Of a stretch of DNA of 64,000 nucleotides, positions 54,589 through 64,000 are shown piece after piece; the stretch's first letter is position 1; every line of letters begins with the position of its first letter. The position numbers were made by a program, and so were the translations under genes. The DNA comes from Chrysopilus asiliformis (taxonomy: Eukaryota; Arthropoda; Insecta; Diptera; Rhagionidae), in NCBI GenBank assembly GCA_964034945.1, contig OZ035960.1, positions 28,941,487-29,005,486 of the forward strand, given 5' to 3'. The notes beneath the pieces are model-generated. The model was not told where the DNA came from. It saw nothing but the letters and a program-made list of their open reading frames with translations, and made no database searches.

Positions 54589-56163
54589 CAGAGCTTTGTA
54601 TGGTGATAGTTTTTCTATGTTATATAGTTCTGTGGTTCTATCGCTGCTCTACAGATTTGCGTCTTCATCTTTGGAGACACTTCTTGTTTGCCGAATATAG
54701 TGTTGTTTAGTTGTTAATAAGTTTCATTACTCGATGCCGTATTTCCTGTTAAATTTTTCCGGTGCCAACTGAAATCAAAAATTCGGTTTTTATACGATTT
54801 AAATGTTTTTTAATGTGTTGGGAAATATATTTTTATATGCTAGTTGTGAAGTTTCGGAATAAATTTTTTTTTTGTGCGCTTTTTTATGTGGCTCCATCCA
54901 CTGCACAAAAATAGGATTGAGTGTATTCCTAAATATCAATTAATGTGTAAAATTTAATAGGTGTTAATAACATCGTCAAAATATGTTTTTAATCTTTTAA
55001 CAATAACTTTTGCTAAATACCGCCTGATACTTGGTGTAAATTTCACTGGTTTCATAAAATTATTGCCGCATTAATGGTCAGTTTACCCTAAACTATGCGT
55101 TTTATGTAGGGGATAACATTATAAGTGAAGAGATAACGATAAGTAGAGAGAGAGTTTGTAGTTTATACACGATTCAGTTCAGTTTAGGTGTTTTTAGTAG
55201 ATACCGATATTATGCACGTTGACCGTATGGCTGGGGTACATGTTGGGGCCAAGTGTAAGGTAAATTTAAAGCAGACTCTCTGTGAGGAGTACATTTGCAA
55301 TTGGGGGAATTAGAACTCACCTCAACCTTTGCACAAACATTCAACATTGAATGCCAAAAAACTTTCACGATGATCTCTTATATCTTTTCATATATGCACC
55401 AGCCAGCCAGCAACAGTACAAGTAGTTACAAGTAGAAGCCCGAGGCAAATGCGAAACCATATAGGATAGTGGTGTGATTAGTGACTATTTTGTGTTAAAT
55501 CTGGATAAATCTGCTTGGTTAAATTGAATCAGTACGAATCGTACGTGGAATAATGAACATGTGAAAATTAAATGGAATTAGTGTAATGAGTGCTGTTCCA
55601 GTGACATTTTCCTCATTAAAAAGTTTAATTGGAAGTGGACCAAAAGATTTCCACACGGAGCGACGAATAGTTTTCGACTAACCCCTAACCTGGGCAATAA
55701 TTAAGGCAGTCGCAAAGTAACTGAAATTAACTTGGAATAATAAATATACAATCCCATCCCTTTCAAGCACCAAAACAGTGCAAATAATATATAACTTCAG
55801 ATATGATAAAATAGTGAATCTATATAGTGTTGTTGTAAATATTTCAGTCAATATAATTTCGTGTTGAAGTCCTTTATTTATTTCCTTTTACATTGTGTGG
55901 GTCTGTCACATTTCGGATCAATTGCATAACTTTTCCGATCGAAAATAAACACTCCGAGGCGAGAAAAAACAATAAAAAAACGACAAAATAATACAAATAA
56001 CAAATCAACAGTTCTTACTGATGGGATTTATCCCTCTGGATGTTAACCGGGAATAAAAACAAATAGTGAGGAAAAACAAAAAGGAAAACCAGAAAAAAAA
56101 ACATACTACAGTGAAATATAAAATAAAGAAAACTCTTGGAAACTAATTAAAGTGTTGGCAAAC
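54589..56163 (+). promoter_or_regulatory. Candidate promoter and long 5' UTR of the 56164 exon
   Basis: About 1.5 kb with few transposon words directly before a strong start exon. TTCAGTTCAGTTT at about 55171-55183 contains insect initiator matches (TCAGTT). No TATA box was picked out with confidence. That this is transcribed leader is inference. Confidence 0.3.
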
Positions 56164-56253
56164 ATGATGGATACCGTATATGGAACGAAGAAGTATTTCC
56201 AGAGCTTATCAGGGAACAGTGATATTTACAGAACGTCCACAACAAGACCCATG
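56164..56253 (+). CDS. Probable first coding exon of an unidentified gene
   Basis: ATG at 56164 (second ATG in frame at 56167) opens a 30-codon frame of balanced composition (MMDTVYGTKKYFQSL, SGNSDIYRTSTTRPM) ending exactly at ATG|GTAAGTG, a consensus donor in phase 0. Later exons are not in the window, or lie beyond the repeats on the right. AACATG is an acceptable insect start context. The family is not recognised; the protein start is polar and likely cytosolic or nuclear. The call rests on donor strength, codon-like composition and the repeat-poor upstream region. Confidence 0.5.
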
Positions 56254-56624
56254 GTAAGTGTTTAATTTTTTGGGATCTCTACTCCTGAATAACGCTTGAA
56301 TTTAGTTCACTTTTATTACTAGCATTTACTTTGTCCAAAGATTTATTGATGGCATGGTTGAACTATGTTTTTTTTTCCAATGGCGTTATTTGACGAATTT
56401 CATTAAAGTTTTACTTGGTTTTTAAAAAAATGTATTTTAGTTTTTGTATTACGATGTTTTTACGCCTTATTTCAAACCAAATGCTAGTAGCTTTTTATTC
56501 AAAAAACAATTGTATCACAAACTAAAAATCAATATCAACAGGTTATTAATTAAAACTTAAGTTTTTTCATGAAAATTTAAATTAACCTAAGCAACACAAG
56601 ATGTTGTCAAGCGCGTGTTGCAAC

Positions 56625-57385
56625 TAGGGATGCCAACGATACCTCGATGTTTGCAAAACATCGAGGTATCGTTCAAAAATATCGAGTTTTAACCTCGATG
56701 TTGAACAGGCCGATATATCGAGGTATCGATGTTGTTATCCACGCTGTTAGAACATTACTCTTCATAAAATTAGGACTAGAGGGACTAGTTTTTAGATAGA
56801 TTTAATATAGCCACTCTACTTAAAGATTTGTATAAATTTTCTTTGGTATCAATTTTCGGTTTCATCTTTCTACAAGATTTCGCAAAAAATACCAGAGCTA
56901 GCCATGAAATTTACAGAGAAATTTGGTCCTGATGTTGAAATCCGTTAACCGGAAGTAACCAAAACGGCGGCTTTTTAAAAACTATGCGGTTTTTTGCGAT
57001 TTATTCCGAAACTAACCATTTTCCAGTAGTCTTATGTATTACAAAACTTGGAGACAGTAAAATTTGCTACATTTATGTCTTTTACTAGAACTCCGTTATG
57101 AAGATATGCCGGTATTTCAAAAAAAATTGTTTTTTGCGAACAGGATTTTGTTGGTTCAACGTATAAGAAGAATTAAAACCGTGTTAATTCGACCTGCGTG
57201 CACTCCACCCACAGTAGAGCATCCGCCAGGTGGCTAAATTATTTATTAAATTTAACTTTTTCAAAACATCGGAAAAACATCGAGGTATCGATGTTTTCAG
57301 GACGATGTTTTTTGACATCGATGTCGCCTTAAAAAAACATCGGTTTTCGATATATCGAGGTTTTATGAATGATGTTGCATCCCTA
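56625..57385. mobile_element. hAT-like MITE (TAGGGATGC family), copy 2
   Basis: Starts TAGGGATGCCAACGAT and ends GTTGCATCCCTA, nearly identical to 4008-4759. The flanks are GTTGCAAC (56617-56624) and GTTGCGAC (57386-57393), a 7/8 match at the 8-base hAT length. It lies in the first intron of the 56164 gene. Confidence 0.85.
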
Positions 57386-57424
57386 GTTGCGACCATAACG
57401 AATTTAGGGCAAATTAAAGGCATT

Positions 57425-57905
57425 TTCAATGCGGTTTACCGTTTTCGAGAAAATAGAAAAACAGTATTCAATTTGTATAAGAGAAGGAAGAACAAGAACG
57501 AGTGGTCCAACTAAATTTTTGATGTGTAGATAAGTTATGTAAAATCATATTTTACCTTTATATATTTTAGCTTTATAAATTTTTCAATACGACTCACCGT
57601 TTTCAAGAAAATTGCAAAAAACTGCTTCGTTTGTATGGGGATGGGGAGAAGAAATAGTCTAATTTTCCCCTTTCAAGATTTTCCCCTGTCTTGCCAGTTA
57701 CGAGAAATGCAACTATACAAAATTTCAAGTCTCTAGCTCAATCATTTCGAAAGTTAGGGTGTTCACGGACGAACGGACGGACATGCGGAAATGTAAATCT
57801 TTTGTCATGCCTGATTTTTGTGACGGACGATTGGCTCTATGCGTTACAAATGGTATACTAAATCTAATATACTCCTATATGATATAATATAGAGTATAAC
57901 AGGAA
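57425..57905 (+). repeat. Family C repeat, copy C4
   Basis: GTTTACCGTTTTCGAGAAAA, GAACGAGTGGTCCAACTAAA, TTCAAGTCTCTAGCTCAATC, a CGAACGGACGGACATGCGG run and the tail GATTGGCTCTATGCGTTACA. Confidence 0.7.
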
Positions 57906-58099
57906 AAAACGTGGCAAGGGGGGGAAGAGACTCAAAATAGTGAAAATTAGCATACTGTATTTCAGTGAAATCGGTAGGTAAGACCTTAACACAGCATTAA
58001 AACTCCAATTAAAGTCATGAAGTCTAGATGGTGTTATTCCGATTGTAAATTTAATGTATGGAAATGTTATTTTAAATAACGTTTTTAATAAAAATTTTG

Positions 58100-58860
58100 A
58101 TTAAACACTAAGGAAAAGTACAATCGCCCGGGTGCAATCGCTAAATACTTACTCTACATGAAGAAAGACCGAATTTTGATTAAAAAATTCCATTTGTAAA
58201 GGGTCTTTCAATAAGGACATAACAATTTTGTATTTTAATAAAAACGCACCCTAAAACTTTTTTTATGATCTGGCAATGCTAAAACGTCAGTCAAGGTTTA
58301 CATTTTTATCACGGTGAAGTTCACGAACGAGCAATGCAACACAGCTGGTCAAACAATTGATCTATTGAAGGAAAAGTTCGGTAATCGTGTAATCTCGAGA
58401 AATGGTCCGGTCGAATGGCCACCTCGTTCATGCGATTTAACGCCATTGGATTTCTTTTTATGGGGTTATGTTAAGTCGTTGGTTTATGCCAACAAGCCAA
58501 CAATGTTAGAGGAGCTCAGGAACAATATCGAACGCGAAATTGCCAACGTCCCGGCCGATATGTGTGGAAGAGTGGTGGAAAATTGGCTCCAAAGAATCAA
58601 TCAGCAAACGTGCTCGCGGTGGCGAACGACATCGTTCACTACACCTGGAATAAATTTCAGCCCAATATCTCAATTATTCTGTGTTTTATTTAAATACAAA
58701 ATTGTTATGGCCTTACTGAAAGACCCGATATAAGAGGAGGGGAAAAGAAGTGTCAATAGGATTTGGATGTGTGGAAAAGTTATGTAGAATCATGTTTTAG
58801 CACATATTGCCTTTACGACACACCATTTTCGAGAAAATCACTAAAACTGCTTCAAGTTTC
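58100..58860 (+). repeat. Family C repeat, copy C7, split by a mariner derivative
   Basis: The left part (TACAATCGCCCGGGTGCAAT to CCATTTG) and right part (GAGGAGGGGAAAAGAAGTGT to TTTTCGAGAAAATCAC) are contiguous in C1 (8592-8615). The TA-flanked element 58199-58728 sits exactly at the join. Confidence 0.75.
58199..58728 (+). pseudogene. Tc1/mariner deletion derivative, copy 2
   Basis: TA flanks both sides (58197-58198, 58729-58730). The inverted ends are GGGTCTTTCAATAAGGACAT and GGCCTTACTGAAAGACCC, each continuing into AACAATTTTGTATTT. The frame from 58314 reads MKFTNEQCNTAGQTIDLLKE and EWPPRSCDLTPLDFFLWGYV, then a C-terminal half nearly identical to copy 1. The N-terminal half is missing at the same join. 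An insertion/frame difference near the C terminus (TCSRWRTT) alters the tail. It cannot encode a functional transposase. Confidence 0.9.
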
Positions 58861-59350
58861 TTGCAGGCCCCATAAAAACTGAGTCCTTTTTCAACTATTA
58901 ATTTCAAGATATTTTTAGAAAAGCAAAAATTAATAGATGATTTTTGAAGCCCCAAGTACTTTAATCTCTACCACACAACTTTCTTAAATAAATAGTAAAA
59001 AACAGTACCGTCAGTGGCGTGACCAAGGGAGGGGGGGCACAATTGCAATGTCGTTTTAAATGGTGTTTACATTTAAATTTTTTTTATTCGCCGCGTCTTT
59101 CGCTTCGGCCAAGTTAGGGTAAGAGACACAGCGGGGTGGGAAACTGAAAACGGCGAATTTTCTGACGACTTTTTATGTAATATTGTTTTACCAGCTGCAA
59201 ATATTTTATCTTCAATATTATTACAATTTCAAAAAGAGAGCGTCACGAGGGCATTGGTTGGATTCCCGGGGTAAGCATGCGATTTTTTCTTTAATTTGTG
59301 CCTCCACCCCTTTAGAAACTTGCCCTGGTTGCGCCTGAGTATATTACTAA
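58861..59350. other. Spacer with possible hAT end
   Basis: CAGTGGCGTGACCAAGGG (58992) and CCCTGGTTGCGCCTG (about 59320-59334) are an imperfect inverted pair, with AGTACCGT / AGTATATT flanks (5/8). Possibly an old hAT element. No gene was recognised. Confidence 0.35.
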
Positions 59351-59353
59351 GTA

Positions 59354-59441
59354 CAGTTGACCCCGCATTATTGCAATACCCATTTATTGCAACAATTTTT
59401 TTGGCAAATTGTTTGTACAATTCATCGTGGGTGGACTACTG
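59354..59441. mobile_element. 88-base Tigger-like MITE (TA-flanked)
   Basis: CAGTTGACCCCGC on the left and GTGGGTGGACTACTG on the right (reversed CAGTAGTCCACCC) lie between TA dinucleotides. Small and decayed. Confidence 0.5.
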
Positions 59442-59443
59442 TA

Positions 59444-61004
59444 ATGATATTTCAATGGAAAATATTGACATATGAAAAAAAAAGAGGTGAATGAAGTTAG
59501 ATAAATTAAATTTACTAATTTAAGTAATTTCTAAAGATACGTTCGTTTCTAGACTTACAAGCGAATGAAACCCGCAAGTATACTCTTTGATAATTTGGAA
59601 AACAGGAAAAAATATCACTATTTCGAAAAACTCAGTTACTAATTTACCTTTTATTGTTTTCTGTGGCACCAAAATAGAATAAACCGTCGTCGCCCATAAA
59701 AAAAATAGTTCAAGTGTATTTTCGTAGTGGACATCGCATGAAAATTCGCCATCCATCAACCGATTCTGCATCACCACGAATGATGCTATTCCATGGAAAA
59801 TGGAAAAAAAACCAGGAAAATATAATCTTAAACCCACTGTTGGACACCCGAAGCCAACAAACGTGCCTGATAATTCGTAATAATGGTCAGCCTGAACATA
59901 GTATTTGTGATAATAAGCGAGTAATATCATAAATATAGAAATAGGTTATAGTATGGCATTATGGAGAGTAAAACGACGTACAAGTGGCCATCAAGAATGA
60001 AGAAGTGCCCACTAGACTTGGTATATATTATATAAAATGCGATGAATGTGAAGAAAACACTCAAAATGGATAAGGAAGAATCATGGCAAATGTACTTTAA
60101 CTCTTGCTATCAGTCTGTTTATAGATATATTATATAGACTGATAGATATTCTGTGGATTTCTTTCAGTACCTTTACCTATGCCTTAGCCTTTATCTATGC
60201 TTGCACCCCATTCTCCCCGACAGCCGTAGAGAGAAGCAAAACACTTCAATGACCCGCGCGTAAAGATGGCTCATCAGAGATTATTGCGCTCGTTCTACTT
60301 GGATCTTAGCGATGATCATCTTTTCCACGATGATGATGCGGTGTATCACGACGTTACATATAAAACTGCTGTCTATCTAAGTATCTACAAAAAGAGTATA
60401 GCATTCCTAGCTGGCTGCATGCATATCTACCTGGATAATGGCTACCTACAACTATCTATCTATCTATCTTAGCATTCTATGGAGTTTCAAATTATGTACA
60501 AGTTCATAAAGGTAAAGTATTACGCTATACACGTGAACAATAATATGTACCGAGAGTGCCCAAGAAAGTTTCTATGCTTGACTCGGCTCTGCTGCGATTC
60601 TATACAGCTTCCATCCATCCAGATTGTGGTTTTCTTGAGATGCCAAGCATGGTGAAGTTAATCAAATGTAAGCAGCCAAGGAGGTGAATTTCTACGGTAG
60701 GTTCTTTTTTTCTCTCAATTCTTTTACTCCCTTCACTTAAAGGGAATCACCTCAACATGAATGGGCTGCTGTTTCGCCTGCTGTGTTTCTTATGACGCAA
60801 TTTCTGGTTTTCTTTCCAGAGTCGTGGGTTTAATGAACTTTTCTTGGTCGGTTCTGGCAAAATCACTTACCATTCACTTAGTTCTGTTGAAGCATCCAAT
60901 TTTAAATTTGATCAATTTTAAATTTCATCCAAAAAAAATCCGAAAAATCGTGGTTTTTAATCTTGATTCTTATATTTAAAACTTATATTAAATTCCTTCT
61001 GGCA
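59444..61004. other. Unassigned 1.6 kb
   Basis: The frames at 59520-59930 (-) and 60266-60472 (+) have no supporting splice or family signal; the + frame ends in a TCTA microsatellite (about 60451-60470). No repeat partner was found. Confidence 0.4.
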
Positions 61005-61800
61005 ATAAACAATAAACAGCAATATCCTAATCAACAGCAATATCCTAATCAGAAAGGAAAATATTTTACTTTAATTTAGAACTTTGCCTATACTAAGAAC
61101 AAAATGACTAAAAATGTTCTAGATTGAAATATTTTGTAAAATTATCAATTTCACTTGTAAAACATAACAAAAACTATAATTGCCAATCTGGCAATTATTG
61201 AAAACCCGTATGGTGATATGGCATTGTTCGAAGTTTAAGTGAACGACGAACAGTTGTAACAAAAATTCCACTTTAAAATCAAACTTTCCAATAAGATTTT
61301 TCAAAAAAAAATCCCAATCGGATTTTTATGTATGGGAGTTTTATGTAGAATTATATCCTAAATAATTTTTGTTCTTGGACTTTTTTGATAAGATGCACAG
61401 TTTTTGAGATATTCACAAAAAACGTATTCGTTCGTATGGGGGGTACCCCCCCTAATGATCCATTTTTGCCCATTAACGAACTTAGCCTTGCATCTTACGA
61501 AAAACGAATCTGCGTAAAATTTCAAGTCTCTAGCTCAATCCGTGCGCCCGCAATCCGCACCACAGACGGACGGACAGACGGAATTTATGAACTTTTTTTA
61601 TCATTCTAAACACACTGGTGTAATTCATTTTTTTGTGTGATGACGGGATCTTGGCGTTACAAACGGTAAGGCAAAGTTAATATACCTTTTGGTTTCACCA
61701 TACGGGTATAAAAACTTCATTTTGTCAAAAAACAAAAATTTCTGTTCATCCAGATTTTTGTCCAACAGATGGATTTTATCGTCTTGATGATTATATTACT
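61005..61800 (-). pseudogene. Broken paralogue of the Kunitz gene
   Basis: On the minus strand, AAAATGAAGTTTTTA at about 61712-61698 matches the start of the intact gene (53051-53037). Its upstream DNA matches too (CTTGATGATTATATTA against CTTAATGATTATTTTA). Family B copy B7 (61148-61706) enters after about the fourth codon. Beyond it lie intron-like sequence (TTTCACTTGTAAAA, AAAGTAAAATATTTTCCTTT) and an acceptor with a stub of exon 2 (GGATATTGCTGTTTATTG), an 18-base tandem slip (CAACAGCAATATCCTAAT) and then a stop. The Kunitz domain itself is gone. Confidence 0.75.
61148..61706 (+). repeat. Family B repeat, copy B7
   Basis: Full order from ACATAACAAAAACTATAATT to TTTCACCATACGGGTAT, with GGGGGGTACCCCCCCT and a short GACGGACGGACAGACGG run. 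It is inserted in exon 1 of the Kunitz pseudogene, with loss of some target sequence. Confidence 0.8.
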
Positions 61801-61963
61801 ATAAATATCTGATCTCACATGACTGACTTTATTTTCAAAGAAAAGTTTTGAACTACTTAAAAGTTATTTGCACTATTTGTAACCGACACCAAAAACTATT
61901 TTTGTCAAGAACACAAACTAACGAAAAACAAAAGTTTCCGCAGTTTTTATTCAGTAATGGTCG

Positions 61964-62060
61964 TTTGCAACTTCAGCTCAACTTAAATTATTAAGATCCC
62001 AGAATTTCTATAACTAAGCAAAACTTAATTTTTTTAAGAATAGTTGGCGCAAACGGGCCC
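61964..62060. mobile_element. GCAAACGGGCC MITE, copy 2
   Basis: GTCGTTTGCAACTTCAGC...AGTTGGCGCAAACGGGCC around ACTTAA/TTAAGT-rich sequence, like 23592-23722 but shorter. Confidence 0.5.
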
Positions 62061-62211
62061 AACCTGTTATACAGAAAAAGTGAAAAGTTTTCGGAGAACT
62101 CGTGATATTTGAATAAAAAAAAACAAAACATATGAAAGGATTTCGACTGAGTAAACAAAAATGCTGGCAATTATTAATGCAATTTTCTGGTTAAAAATAT
62201 TTACGTTAATC

Positions 62212-62798
62212 ATACCCGTATGGTGAAACCAAATGGTATATTAACTTTGCCTTACCGTTTGTAACGCCAAGATCCCGTCATCACACACAAAAATGAATTA
62301 CACCAGTGTTGTTAGAATGATAAAAATAATTAATTTTTGCATGTCCGTCCGTCTGTCTGTCCGTCTGTCTGTCCGTCTGTCCGACTGTCCGTCTGTCTGT
62401 CTGTCTGTCTGTGGCGCGGATTGCGGGCGCACGGATTGAGCTACAGACTTGAAATTTTGCGCAGATCCGTTTTTCGTAAAATGTGTGGCTAAGTTCGTTA
62501 ATGGGCAAAAATTGACCATTAGGGGGGTACCCCCCAAACGAACGAAAATGTTTTTTGCAAATATCTCAAAAACGGTGCACCTTATCAAAAAAGATCAAGA
62601 ACAAAAATTATTTAGAATATGATTCTACATAAAACTCCCATACATGAAAATCCGATTGGAATAAATTTTAAAAAATCTTATTGGAAAGTTTGACTTCCAA
62701 GTGAAATTTTGGTATAACTGTTCGAATTTCGATACGAATATCACCATACGGGTTTTCAATAATTACCAGATTGGCAATTATAGCTTTTGTTATGTTTA
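62212..62798 (-). repeat. Family B repeat, copy B8
   Basis: Complete minus-orientation copy: ATACCCGTATGGTGAAACC at the left, an unusually long run of TGTCCGTC 4-mers (62341-62412), the GGGGGGTACCCCCC palindrome, and the TTGCCAATCTGGTAA hairpin with GCTTTTGTTATGTTT at the right. Confidence 0.8.
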
Positions 62799-62845
62799 TT
62801 AAATTATTGATGCCGTCATGATTTTGAGATACTAAACCTGTAATG

Positions 62846-62997
62846 CAGGGATACGCAACTGACGTCCAAACTTGACATAACGCCGAATTATTTTTTACCT
62901 GTCAAGCTATCGTTACTAGTTGCAAAAATGTTGGTTCTGCGTCGTGGTGATTCCTGGATAACATAAAGAAGGCAAAAAACCTAGTTGCGTATCCCTG
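62846..62997. mobile_element. 152-base hAT MITE with perfect 8-bp TSD
   Basis: The ends CAGGGATACGCAACT and AGTTGCGTATCCCTG are exact 15-base inverted repeats. CTGTAATG flanks both sides exactly (62838-62845, 62998-63005). Non-coding. Confidence 0.92.
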
Positions 62998-63174
62998 CTG
63001 TAATGGATAACTGTTCAAAAAAAATTCAAAATCCAAAATTTTAATATTCATATTTTTTATGTGTAATGAACCCCAAAAATGTTGAATCCTACAATATTAG
63101 TTTACATAAAAATATGATTTTTTTTACAAAATCTAAAATATCTCGATAACGGTAAAATATATCGATTTACTGTA

Positions 63175-63292
63175 AAAGGCAAACGAAATTTTTTATCGTT
63201 GCAAATCGAAAAAAACGTAACGAAACAAAATTTGAATTTTGTAACGTGACGAAATATATAACGTACCGATATTTTTTTTCGTTTTCCATCCC
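63175..63292. mobile_element. hAT-like MITE fragment (GTAACGAAA family)
   Basis: GCAAACGAAATTTTTTATCG...AACGTAACGAAAC...CGTTTTCCATCCCTG; right end only, like 1430-1572. Confidence 0.5.
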
Positions 63293-64000
63293 TGGTATTG
63301 ATATAATAGATTTAAAAAACCTTTCATGCCTTCTATGTTTTAGACGCTAGTTTTTTAAACATGTTTGAAGGTGGTTTTCCTTTACCCAGAGAAAATTTTT
63401 ATCACATTAACCCACACTGAAAATAATTTGTGATCATATCAACAAAATACACGTTAATGTAACAAAAGCGTTGTTAAATACCAGCTAACAAAACGCTCGT
63501 TGTTGAATTAACAAAAAAGGAAATTTCCCACTTGGGAATTTTTTTTTAATAAAATTTTGTTAATATTACAAATATTTTGTAAATATTACAAAAACAAATC
63601 TCTCTTGTTGATATGGAATCTCTTTCTGTTTCTTGCTTAGTGTGTGTTCATAGAATTTAATATATGCAACTAACGAGCGGAAATTGTTTTAGTGTGATGA
63701 CTAAGTCTCTTCAATTCCAATCAATTTTTGTCATATGGATAAAGACATTTATCAAATCAATAAAAACATTATCATATTAACAAAAAATTTGTTTATTGAA
63801 AAAAAAAAATTTGTAACAAGTTTAACAAAATTATGCTTTTCTTTTTGTGAATCTTTCTTGAATTTACCAACCCCTAAAAAACAGAAATATCAGATATTTT
63901 TCCGATTTTGCACACCAAAAATTCATGAAATGCATTTTGAAATTGAAATAAATTGAACCCACAATGTGCAACTCTATTTGAACTCAGCTTATTTGGTGTG
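63293..64000. other. Window end, unassigned
   Basis: CCCACACTGAAAATAATTTG at about 63411 resembles CACAC-type element ends seen at 18351 and 26339; a right end would lie outside or is lost. AACAAAA/TTGTTAA words abound. No gene was seen. Confidence 0.35.

Noticed and set aside
59520..59930. 136-codon minus-strand frame resembling a membrane protein
   Set aside because: No splice context, and the opposite strand is also open (59714-59932). Hydrophobicity is expected from T-rich sequence, and no family was recognised.
1..64000. Retroviral or LTR-retrotransposon provirus
   Set aside because: No gag-pol frame, protease or integrase motif, primer-binding site or long direct terminal repeats were found.

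Overview
This 64 kb window is AT-rich eukaryotic DNA, most likely from a fly (Diptera) or a related insect. Three things point that way: a divergent ionotropic receptor gene, a single-domain Kunitz peptide gene with a short intron, and a repeat load of mariner, hAT, piggyBac, Tigger/pogo, PIF/Harbinger and LINE relics. The genus cannot be named from sequence alone. Coding sequence is a small fraction; most open frames are chance or transposon shadows.

Four host genes can be supported. (1) A three-exon ionotropic-receptor-like gene on + (14361-16364) joins into 592 codons with no stop. (2) Two consecutive exons of an unrecognised single-pass membrane protein lie on + (25456-25861 and 29667-30056); the exons join in phase and the start lies upstream. 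(3) A complete two-exon secreted Kunitz peptide lies on - (52624-53047), with a broken paralogue at 61005-61800 interrupted by a transposon-like repeat. (4) A probable first coding exon on + (56164-56253) has a textbook splice donor and follows about 1.5 kb that could hold a long 5' UTR. These genes show no operon-like or pathway link.

The rest is a layered graveyard of mobile DNA. From left to right it holds: an internally deleted piggyBac transposase (1-1227); LINE pieces (5658-6135); a hAT element nested inside another hAT element (3755-5337 around 4008-4759); a 2.5 kb Tigger-like element loaded with other repeats (8356-10820); several small elements with precise target duplications (12648, 18443, 20345, 24507, 38172, 39050, 62846); two mariner relics plus two copies of the same internally deleted Tc1/mariner derivative (48318 and 58199); and a composite at 44974-46329 containing a PIF/Harbinger fragment.

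Four interspersed families recur and are called A, B, C and D here. A has a repeated ~118-base core. B and C share a layout: a short TTGCCA hairpin at one end, a run of GACGGACA-type 4-mers, and a common 3' tail. D ends in a short terminal hairpin. Boundaries were read by eye from copy-to-copy comparison and from flanking duplications. Superfamily names for non-coding elements rest on target-site length and terminal bases only.
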